Made by a program: the position numbers and the translations under genes | Shown: positions 1-10,331 of the stretch, piece after piece | Position numbering within the stretch: the first letter of the stretch is position 1 | Layout: the number at the start of each line of letters is the position of its first letter | Assembly: GCA_963693365.1 (NCBI GenBank) | Contig: CAVNZM010000004.1 | Coordinates: 14,446,001-14,510,000 of the forward strand | Length of the DNA stretch: 64,000 nucleotides | Direction of reading: 5' to 3' | Origin: Amoebidium appalachense | Lineage: Eukaryota; Ichthyosporea | The notes under the pieces: generated by a model | Databases searched by the model: none | What the model was told of the DNA's origin: nothing | What the model saw: the letters and a program-made list of their open reading frames with translations, nothing else

Positions 1-330
1 CATGTACGCGAGAACACAGTAGAGAACACTGCGTTCTACAAATAAATCAAAGTTCACTGCACGGTGCCGGGTATATATGTACACAAGCCCGAAAATTCAG
101 AAAATTTTGAAGGTATTTTTTCAAGCCCCGATGTATTTTGGGTTTCGGGTTATGGTATTTTTCGTACCATGTCATTTGGCGGGGCACTGTTTGCGCAATC
201 CAAGCTCGGGAGTTGCTCCGTATCTTGCGGGCATATGTCTTATGAGGGGCGTGCGCGCACGCGCAGATGTGTGTATGTGATGCGTCGTGTTTGATAATAT
301 ATATGTGCATATGTGTTTGTGTGGGTTGTC

Positions 331-372
331 TCTCTCTCTCTCTCCTTTTCTCCATATATCTTCTCTCTCTCG

Positions 373-431
<59 letters not shown>

Positions 432-451
432 CCCTCCCCCCCCCCCTCCCT

Positions 452-537
<86 letters not shown>

Positions 538-590
538 GTCTGTCTCTCGACTCTCTCTTTCACTCAGCTCTCTCCCTCTCTTTAGCTCTC
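331..590. repeat. (CT)n microsatellite with C-rich interruptions
   Basis: This is an almost pure CT dinucleotide tract, interrupted around 430-460 by runs of C. Frames through it give only Ser-Leu or Arg-Glu repeats and are not coding. Confidence 0.95.
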
Positions 591-1621
591 TGGAGCTCCC
601 GGGCCCCAGCACAGATCAATCTAACTTGAATAGATGGTGACGCACGCAAAGTGGGACTCAACAACGTTGATAAATAGCATCAGCATTCTCCAGCAATAAT
701 ATAGGGCAGAAAGAAATACAGTCTGATGTATGTAAAACATAACACGTGTTGTGGTTGATACCGTTTTGTTGGCCTAAGGCTTAAAAAGATACAGAATTAT
801 TTCAGTGAATAAGTTTTTTTTTGTCTTTTTTCTCCCGTCCCCTTCCCTTCGTTATCATGATGATCATTTTCCCTTCGTTTTTTTCTCTTAACAACAATGT
901 TAGAGTCGTATAAAGGTAAGAACATGTACATGTAAGTAGGAGACTGAGTCTAGTATCGTCTCAACACTGTGTAATACGGAACGAAAAGAGAAGGCCCCCA
1001 CTTTGAAATGAAATTGTTGGACACAGCACATGTCTTCTATCTCTGATGAAACACCGAAAATCTGGAATTACATCCCCCCCCCCCCCCCCCCCCCCCCCCC
1101 CACCACCACACACACACACACACATACACAGACACACCCCACCCCCTCCGGCATTCCCAGTGTAAAGGCCTTACAGTCCCCTCTCCCCCACCCCTTGCCC
1201 CCCGGGCTCCCCTCCACAAACCAACCATCTCCCCCCCTCCCCCCCCCCCCCACACACACACACGAAGTGCTCCCCCTTAGTATCCTGACTCCCCGAACGT
1301 TCCTTTCCCTTTTCTCCAGCCCCCCCCCCCCCCCCCCCCCCCCCCCTAAGTCTTTCCTCCTGAGTTTCACTCTGTCTCTTCCTCCCTAATCCGTTCCTAT
1401 CTCCCCCCCCCCCCCCTTCCCCCCTCCCCTGCACATGATTTCCCGTCTCTTTTTTGTTTGTTTGTTCGTTTGTTAGATCACCCTCCAAGTCTTTTGAGTC
1501 ACATGCTCATACACGACCACACACTATCTGGGCCACACACATGATGTGTACCGTGACATGCACACACAAACTGGCGCTTACTCCCTCCGACTCTCTCTGG
1601 CCATTTCTCGCTCTCTCTCTC

Positions 1622-1980
1622 TCTCTCTGTGTGGGTGTTTGCGTGTGTGTGTCCATGCCATGATGTGTGTGTGTGTCACAGAGAGAGAGTGTGTGTGTAT
1701 GTGTGCGTGTGTCTGTGTGTGTCACGGTGTGTGTGTGTTGTTGTGTGTGTGGGTGTGTGTGCGTGTCAGTGCGTCACCGTAGTGAGCGTGTCTGTGTGTC
1801 ACGGTGTGTGTGCGTACCCCATGGTACATTGAGTGTGTGTGACGCGTGGTGTGCGTATGTTTGTGTGTGTGTGTCACGGACACGGTGCGTGTGTGTCTGT
1901 ATGTGTGTGTGTCTGTGTGTACTAGTGTGTGGGTGTGTGTGCGTGTCACGGTGTGTGTGTGTGTGTGGGTGTGTGGGTGT

Positions 1981-2051
<71 letters not shown>

Positions 2052-2338
2052 GTGTGTGTGTGTCACGGTGTATGTGTTTGTTTGTGTGAGTGTGTGTGTG
2101 TGTGTGTGCAGTGTGCGTGCAGTGTGTGTATGTGTGTGTGTGTGTGTGTGTGTGTACATGATGTGTGTGTGTGACGGTGTGTACATGTGTATGTGTGTTT
2201 GTCAGGGCTGATCATGATCAGTACGGGGGACGGGCGTGTACATGTGCGTGTGTATCGTGATGTGTGTGTATGCCATGATGTGTGATACGGTGTGTGTCAG
2301 TGTGTGTGTGTCATGGTGTGTGTGTACGGTGTGTGTCA

Positions 2339-2422
<84 letters not shown>

Positions 2423-2465
2423 CACGGTCACAGTGTGTGTGTGTCACGTGTGTGTGTTTGTGTGT

Positions 2466-2518
<53 letters not shown>

Positions 2519-3483
2519 TGTGTGTGTGCGTGTACGTCAGTGTGTGTGTGCATGTGTGTGTGTGTGTTAACGTGTGTACATATGTGTGTGTGTGTCAGTC
2601 AGTCACGGTGGGTGTGTGTTACAGTGTGTGGCGAGCGTGTACGTGTGGTGTGTGTGGGTGGCTGGGTGGGTGTATGTGTGTGTGCTCTGTGTGTGTGTCA
2701 CGTGTGTGTACTAGTATGGCAGTGTGTGTGTGGATAGCGTTTATGAGTGTGTGTGACGGTGTGTGCCGGTGTGTACGCTTGTACAACACTGTGTGTGTGT
2801 GCCACAGTGTCACGTCCGTGAGTATACACCATACGTGTGCCGTGTACATGTGTATCTGTGTATGTGTGGGCCGGAGTACTAGCTGTGTGCGTGTCTGTGT
2901 ACATGTGTGTGTGTGTGTGTGCCACGGTGTGTGAAGGTGTGTGTGTGCGTGCGTGTGCGTGCGTGCGTGTGTGTGTGTGTGTCGTTGCCGCACGCGCACG
3001 AGCGCACACGTGCACGTGCACACACAACTTTTCACACGCATGCACACAAACACACACGTGGACACACACACACACACCGCGCATACAAAAACAAACGGCA
3101 CCGCACACAGGCACACACGCGCGTGCGCACGCACGGGCACACACACACACACACAAGTACACATGCGCACACACGCGCGCGCGCATGCACACACACACAC
3201 ACACAAACACAAACACACACATGTACACACACACACGCACACACACACACACATGTACACACACACACACACGCACACACACACACTATACAGTACGCGC
3301 ACACACATACACACACGAACACACATGCACGCACGCACACACACACACACACACAGACACACACACACACACACACACACACACTCAACACACACAAACA
3401 CACGCACACACACACGCACACACAAACATGTATACAGGCACGCACACACATACACGGACGCACACATAGCACACACACACACA
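1622..3483. repeat. GT-rich block joined to CA-rich block
   Basis: From about 1622 to 2990 the plus strand is dominated by GT repeats with scattered TCACGG-type interruptions. From about 2990 to 3483 it is dominated by CA repeats. The pure (GT)n core segments are near 1983-2048 and 2340-2419. The switch makes the block a very large imperfect inverted repeat. Confidence 0.9.
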
Positions 3484-3602
3484 CGTGGCGCCACTACTTT
3501 GGAATATCCGTATCATATGATGCCTGTATACGTATGATATCATGGTTTACCACATGTGTTGTGTCATAATACGCAGCCATATGCATGGGGGCCGGGCGGG
3601 CG

Positions 3603-3603
<1 letters not shown>

Positions 3604-3676
<73 letters not shown>
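3604..3676. repeat. Poly-G homopolymer, 73 nt
   Basis: This is an uninterrupted G run of 73 nt, counted directly. It is flanked by unique AT-richer sequence. Confidence 0.95.
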
Positions 3677-4482
3677 CTTACCATGTCTTACCATGAAACC
3701 TCGGGAGGCTTATCATGAACCGAAATTTTGTTGGTATTTTCAAATTTTTCTGGGTATTTTGTACCGTAAAAACGGGGTTATGGTCGGGCTTGTATGTACA
3801 CCGGTGTGTGGTCAATGGTTTTGCTTCGCTCTAGAGCGATCTGGCTCGAAAAGCAAGTGCACTCTTCGAAATAGATCTATTAGATTGGAGGCCTCATCCT
3901 GGCAGTGAGAGTAGACGTACAAAGTTATTCTGAGTTGTCACACCAATTGAACACTAAAATCCCCTGTATCACATCACACGCCGCTCTCAACGCCCTCTTG
4001 CAGGCTACAAAGGGAGTCGCTCTAATAATACATTAGCGTTTTCGTCCGGCCGGACCGGCAAGCTTTTTGCGAGCCTCGCGCGCGCCTGGCGAAGTTTTTA
4101 CCCTCCTCACGATTAAGCGATCAGCGGAATCCAACAAATTTTCTGCATTTTCTATCTGGTTCAGCAAGAACTCGTTATATAAACCGCGAGAACCAAAACA
4201 TGGCGGTAATCCACCAAGAAATGAGAAAGTAATATACCATGGCTGCGCTGAGAGCTTCAGCGCACTAAATTAGTACTCCTATGAGTGCTCCTATGCGGCT
4301 CGGCCACCACGAGGCCTATAAACGAGGCTCGCTGCGATTGGCTGTATGACGGACAAGAGCAGGCAAAAGAGCCAGATCTAAAGATCCCCCAATCAAATAC
4401 CCAGGCCTTATCGCGGCCATCCGGGCACATTGGGCGTCACACGCCCACGACGTCAGTCTCTGGCGTAGTCCGGTGTGTCGCC

Positions 4483-4527
4483 ATGAGTGGTTTTTACGTT
4501 TTCCGGTGTACCCTGCGAGGGGTCTAG
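4483..4527 (+). promoter_or_regulatory. Possible 14-codon upstream ORF
   Basis: An ATG at 4483 opens a 14-codon frame that ends with TAG at 4525-4527, just 14 bases before the proposed start of the ankyrin-PX gene at 4542. If the transcript begins upstream of it, this small frame could lower translation of the main frame. Its coding value is unknown. The GACGTC core of a CRE-like site lies just upstream at 4449-4454. Confidence 0.35.
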
Positions 4528-4541
4528 CCTCCAACAGTAGA

Positions 4542-6854
4542 ATGGCCTCGGTCGTGGCCGGGCCTGCGCCCACCTCGCTGCAGGCCACGCGCATGGGCAC
4601 TTTCCCTGCGCGGCTGCCTTCCAGCAGCAGCACGTTTGGGCACCGCGCACGGGCACGGCCCAGTGTGCGCACGTACAGTTTCACCCAGCCTGACGCACAG
4701 CCACGCCCTGCTGTGCGCACAAACAGCTTTACACAGAACGACACGCAGCCCCCCGCACTGGAGACCTCAGAGAGGCTGCGCGAAAAAACAAGCCCGACAT
4801 CCGCCCCGTCACCGAACGGCTTGAGCCGCACGTCCCCCGGGGTCACACGCAGCCATTCGGTGCCTTCAGGGGACCCGCAGAGGTGGCGCACAGCCTCGCT
4901 GGCTGCAGACAGGGCGTCCTCGTGCGTGCAGGAGGAGGAGGCGGAGGGACAGGAGGCCGTGGTTCTGGACACACTCACAAGAGACAGCGTGAAGGGCAGG
5001 CTGGCCGCTGTGCTCAGCGATGCCAACGACCGGCAGCGAGCACAGCAGGCGCTAGACAAGGACCTGCTTGCTGCCAGCGCAAAGGGAAAGACAAGCGCGG
5101 TGGGCCGACTGCTTGGCGAGAGCAGTGCAAACCCCAACTGCGTCACCAGGCACGGCATGACCCCCCTGCACTATGCCGCTGCACGCGGCAGTGCCGATGT
5201 GGTGCAGCAGCTGCTGGCTGCCGGTGCAGACCCGGGGCTGATGGATGCAAAGGGGAATACGCCTCTGGTGAGTGCAGTGTGTGTGTGTGTGTGTGCGTAT
5301 TTCTGTGTGTAGGGTGGTGGTGGGTGGTGGGGGGGAGGGGAGGATACATACATGAGGAATTGGGGTGTGCGCGTGTGGTTGGGGGTAGGACGAGGGCCAT
5401 TGCGAGAATCGCACATGCTAAGTTAGGTGGGATGGTTGCCTAAAGAAACTTTGAGGGGAATGTTTATTTCGAACCTGTTTGAAGCTACATCAATCTGCTA
5501 TGTTGATAGGTACGAGGTAAAAGTGAATGCTTGTCGACATTTTCGGGCAGGGTTGCGGGTGGCTTTTTCCTTCACGTCTTTGGGTGTGGGACACAGTGGC
5601 TATTTTTGTTTGCTGAACATCTTTGAGCCAATCACGCTTAGAATTTTCATATTAATCGGCACTTTTCACATAAATAACCTTTCTTGTCTTTCTTCGGATG
5701 ACCACCCGGTCTTGGTCCTGTCAATTGAAGCCGTGTGCGGGTTAATTATTGCGCGTGAGGTGGGGTCAACTTTGGGTACTACACGGAACTTGGTTTTGAT
5801 CTGTGCGTGCATTAGCTTTTTCGCGTATCCCTTCTTGCATACCTCCCACGCACTTTTTGTAGTGGATTTTCATGTGCACTGACCCCCTTCTCCAGGACTT
5901 TGCCACGACAAAGGGCCACACCAGTGTTGTGACTCTGCTGGAGGAGGCCCAGTGTGGGCGGGGCCTTGCTGCCCTTCCCTCCGGCTACAGCGACAGTGCG
6001 GGGGCGTCCACATGGCCACGGGTCAAGAGGGAGCGCACGGCCCCCTCCGAGTCTCAGCTCTACATACACGTGTCGGTCAAGCCAGGCCCAATGGGCGGCC
6101 ACTTCTTTGCCCCGGTAGGTGTTTAGGTTGATGCGAAGACGGGGGGAAGGGGGGGAGGGGGAGGAGGGGGAGAAGGAGGATTAATGCTTGTGATGTGCGT
6201 TCAGCGTGTGTTGGAGATCTCGAGGTTGCTTTATGATGGAGGATTGATGATTCTGTTTAGTGAAGTTACAGCCGGCGCCAAAGTGGGCAGGGGCTATGTG
6301 ACGTTGGTCAGTTTTGATCCACATTTGGCCTGTAGCAGGGTGGATACTGGCACTAGTTGGTGCACACAGCGAGGGAGGTGTTTCTTTCGCAAAGTGTTAT
6401 GCTTTGCTGCTGGGTGGTCCCCTTTTGCATGTAGCTTTTATTTTTGTTTGTATGTGTGGGCATGCTAATTCACAGTTGGACGCATTGAGTAGATGCTGTG
6501 TTCGCATTCCACCCCTTCTGAACCCAACCCCCCCCCCCCCCCACCCCCCTTGCCCAGTATACGACATACATTGTGACCATGACCACGCGGTCACCCACCA
6601 TGGGCCGGCGCACGTTCACCGTACGGCGGCGGTTCAACGACTTCTTCACGTTCTACCACCGCATCATGGCCGAGTGCCCCAACAACGACACACGAAAGCG
6701 GTTGGAGGCGCTTGAGCCCAAGAAGACGGGCCTGTACCGCTATCTGAAGGCCACGGTAGAGGCGAGGGCGTTTCTCTTTAAACAGATGCTGAGTGAGGCT
6801 GCACACGAGACCGCCCTGCTGCTGTTTGTCGTGGACTTTCTGAGCGCAGAGTGA
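4542..6854 (+). CDS. Ankyrin-repeat and PX-domain protein
   Basis: There are three exons, all joined in phase 0: 4542-5267, 5896-6114 and 6558-6854, giving 413 residues and a TGA stop. Donors are GTGAGT and GTAGGT; acceptors are CTCCAG and TGCCCAG. Residues 1-165 are Ser/Pro-rich and probably disordered. About two ankyrin repeats (172-262) include a TPLHYAAARG motif, and the second repeat spans the first intron. Residues about 299-411 are a PX domain with the RRF-DF signature (R339-R340-F341) typical of phosphoinositide-binding PX folds, so endosomal membrane targeting is likely by family knowledge. The C-terminus stops with the PX domain; no BAR or SNX tail follows. I chose the ATG at 4542 because it lies in frame with good context (AGAATGG); the extension upstream has no ATG. 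Function beyond membrane or trafficking scaffold is inference. Confidence 0.88.
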
Positions 6855-7195
6855 GGCTACTTGCACGTATGACCCAAAAATAAAAAGGGGGGGGGGGGGG
6901 GGGGGATTTTTAAGGTGGTTTTTGACTTCTCCGCGGATCTCCGGGGTGTGTTTTTATGCTGAGGTTTGAATTATTTAGTGAGCTGGGCTTGATCAATACA
7001 CTGCTGGCCACACTTTGAAGCGAATTCAGATCGAAGAGCGTCGAGCGTACCTCCTCTAGCTGAGTCACTGTAGTTTCTCAACTGTTACCTGCATGCAACC
7101 ATTTCTAGACGCTTTTGTAACCAGTAGGCCGGATAACAACAGGTGAAATGAACTGAAAATTTGATGAAGCGTGGTATTGTGTTTTTGGAATGGGT

Positions 7196-7226
<31 letters not shown>

Positions 7227-7993
7227 GAATGCGGAACATGGTACGAAGTACGCATACACGAAGGACACCTGCAAAGGCAAACATTCAAGTATGCAACATC
7301 AGCCATGCGCACAGTATGCGTCATAAGCAGAGCCCATCCTCAGGGAGGGCCCAAGTCATCAATTGCGTCTGAGTTTCGACTCCTGGGGGGAGGGGGGGTT
7401 GATGGCAGTGGGGCTTGGACTGACTCAGGAATTCGAAGACACATGATGCGGACTCAAAGGGGGGGGGGATAGTTGGTGTTTTTGTAAAGACAGAGCATTT
7501 AGTAGTGATGATGTACAGTGGGTGTACAGAATGACAGGCACAGTTCGGGGGCCCAGCCCCATGATATGTACATGCGGGGGGCCAGCCCCCGTCGAATTTT
7601 GTAGGTCTTAATTCTAAATATAGCACGGGGTGGGTGCACACTGCCTGGTGCATGCTGTCACCATGACCGATACGTGTGTGTTCACGTGCTCAGCAGCCCA
7701 TTGTGTGTCTGCCATGTGTGTGGGGGGAGCTTACAATGCACCCGTACCCTACATGTGTTAGCAGTGTGGAAGTGAGCGCGTGTAGCCCTGTGTGTGCATG
7801 TTGCCTATCGGGAGGGTTACAGACCTGTAGCTTTGGGCCTTGTGCAGCGGGGTTCATAACTCCTGCAAATCCTAAATACGTACGAGGGGTATGTGGTGAG
7901 GTTCCTGTAAACCCTGAATATGTACTAAAGAGCGGGTGTGTGGTGGGGCTCATAGCTCCTATAGCCCTATATGTGCATGTGGTGTGGGGGGGG
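6855..7993. other. Spacer between convergent genes
   Basis: This is the 3' flank of the ankyrin-PX gene, with an A-rich AATAAAAAG-type stretch near 6877 followed by poly-G, and then the 3' flank of the minus-strand E2 gene. It contains poly-G tracts (about 6887-6906 and 7197-7224), a 40-bp sequence at 7321-7360 that recurs inverted at 37919-37958, and the degenerate stop-edge repeats from about 7680. I see no gene. Confidence 0.7.
7321..7360 (-). repeat. Dispersed 40-bp repeat, copy 1
   Basis: Read on the minus strand, this segment matches 37919-37958 (plus strand) at 37 of 40 positions, counted by hand. The shared core includes CTGAGGATGGGCTCTGC. It is neither a microsatellite nor part of an exon in either place. 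Confidence 0.75.
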
Positions 7994-8010
7994 TTACAAC
8001 TCCTGGCTGG
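7676..8010 (-). repeat. Degenerate repeats including the E2 stop-codon region
   Basis: Read on the minus strand, the sequence CAGGAGTTGTAACCCC, which contains the E2 stop codon TAA, is followed by about four diverged copies of a unit of roughly 50-60 bp. For example, CAGGAGTTATGAACCCC recurs near 7855-7871. Units share ACATAT, AGGG and CACCACAT elements. Confidence 0.6.
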
Positions 8011-8685
8011 CCTGCACACAGCGCTGTATTCTGCGCCGATACTCCCGCTTGTCCTCTTCGTTGTTGCTGAAGCACAGCCGGGCTGCAGTGGGGTTGACCA
8101 GCAGCATCTGTGTGGGAGCGCGTGAGGGTGTGTGTCCATGAGTGGGTGTGCATGAGTACCCACTCACCCGTGTGTGTGTGCATGAGTGGGTGTGTCCATG
8201 TGTGTGGATGTGCCTGTGTGTGCATGCATGTGCCGTGTGTGTGCATCAGTGGGTGTGTTGGTGTGCCCAATTTGTGTGTGCCCATGTGGTTGTGTGTGTT
8301 GTGTGAATGGGTGAATGGGTGCGTCCGTAAGCGCAACCATGCGTGTGTGTGTTGGGTGTGTGCATGTATGGGAGAATCTGCATGCATTCCTGCGTGTGTG
8401 TGGGTACCTGGATATTACCGTGTGTGTGCCCATTGATGTGTGTGTGGTTAAAGTAAGAAAAAAAACATGCCCAGCTGCATTTGGATATAGTGCCATGCAA
8501 TTCTGCCAGCGCAAGATCAATGCCCCCAGGGCATGCACGTACGGGGTCCGGAACGGGGGGTCTCTGAGCATGGCCTGGATCTCCAGCAGGATGCGCTTGA
8601 CGTTGAGTGGCCGCTGCTCGGGGGGCACGTACACCCTGCAGGGCGGTCAGTGCTCGTGTCTGATTGCAAAGGGGGGGGGGGGGGG

Positions 8686-8732
<47 letters not shown>

Positions 8733-9068
8733 CAGTGGCGGTGATGGTGGTAACGGTGGTGGGGTGGTGGGTGGGTGGGTGGATAGTGGTGGTGGTGAAA
8801 ATGTGGATGGGTGGGTGTTTGGGGGGGGGGGGGGGGGGGGGGGGGCTTGTACCCGAGGCGGGGGCGGTCGTCAGTCTCTGTGACGTGGGGGTGGAAGACG
8901 GGGTACTGGAAGCGCACACGGGGAGGTTCGGCCGGGTAGTTGTTGCTGAACACAAGACGCACGGGGAAACAGCCTGCAGCAAATAAGAGGTCACACCACA
9001 GCACACCGAGCACACATGCAAACACTGATGCACAAACACACACACATGTAAACACAACACACACACAC

Positions 9069-9107
<39 letters not shown>

Positions 9108-9117
9108 CACACACGCA

Positions 9118-9202
<85 letters not shown>

Positions 9203-9797
9203 TGCCAACACACACAAATGTCCACACAAACATGCACACCCATGCACACATCTGCACACATACACATACACACATGTCTCACACCAGGACATTGCACAGC
9301 CACAGCATGGACATCTGCACCTTTGTGCATGCGCCATATCCATTGATCCTGTAAATGGGTTTCTGGGCGCGGGCGCGTGCTAGTGTGTGTTTGCATGTGT
9401 GTGGGCGCGCTTGAGCATGTTGCCATGTGCCCGTGCTCATGCACGTGCAAGCACGTGCACTTACCACCCTCGTAGTGGCCGATGTCGTCGAAGATGCTGG
9501 CATTCCACACAAACACGTTCTCGGGCTCACAGCTCACACTGATGCCGTCTAGTGTCGTCTCTGCAAAATATGGAACATGGTAAGTAGAGGCCAACAGTAG
9601 GACCAAAGGAATACACAGTCGGCACTAGAGTAGAGCCCATCGTCGGTGTACCCCCGTCATGAGGGGTATCCAGCTCACACTACCAACCCGGCCAGACCAT
9701 GGTTGCTGAGAGTGGCACTGTGGTGCAGTGAGTCGCTAATGGCCACGTGTTGCATGGTCCGGTACGACCACACACCAATCCCGCTACACGCCCCACC

Positions 9798-9852
<55 letters not shown>

Positions 9853-10288
9853 CCACACACACACACACACACACACACACCATGCACGTGCACGTACCCT
9901 GCAGGCTGTCCCACTCATGGATCAGGTCCAGCGCTGCACTGGTGCGTCTGCTCGTAAGCGCTGTCTGCAACCACAGTCAGTGTCCACACACACCAAATCA
10001 AACTCGCACGCTCCAAGGAGCAAACACACTATTATACATGCACATGTACCTTACAGCACATACTCTCATACCCTCACAAACCCAGACGTATACAGAAACC
10101 CACACACATTTCCCCCCAGATAAATAAATTAGTAAACTTTTTTAAAATACATAAATGAAAACATCAAAGCACACACATCCCCACACATGCACCCACAACC
10201 ACACCCATCTAATAGATCACACATATGCACACCCATACACACACACCCGGAAACACCAAAGCGCTGACACACGAACGCTAACGGTAAG

Positions 10289-10331
<43 letters not shown>

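Larger units (their letters stand above)
1..4541. other. Repeat-rich intergenic spacer
   Basis: I see no supportable gene here. The region holds (CT)n tracts (about 331-590), poly-C blocks (1075-1420), a 1.4 kb GT-rich block that switches abruptly to CA-rich near 2990, and a 73-nt poly-G run. Unique sequence lies at 600-1070 and 3680-4540. All long open frames here are low-complexity translations (CV, HT, SL, PP, GG runs). The last 100 bases are the probable promoter and 5' UTR of the ankyrin-PX gene. Confidence 0.75.

Noticed and set aside
1622-3570. Long open frames encoding Cys-Val or His-Thr runs
   Set aside because: They are translations of (GT)n/(CA)n in all frames, with no domain, no codon bias and no splice logic.
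4316-5158. A 280-codon minus-strand frame opposite the first ankyrin-PX exon
   Set aside because: It is the GC-rich antisense shadow of the exon; it shows no domain, while the plus strand has clear ankyrin repeats.
8246-9343. A 365-codon minus-strand frame
   Set aside because: Only 8853-8973 and 8539-8635 inside it are real E2 exons, joined by splicing. The rest is intronic (GT)n and poly-C/G translation.
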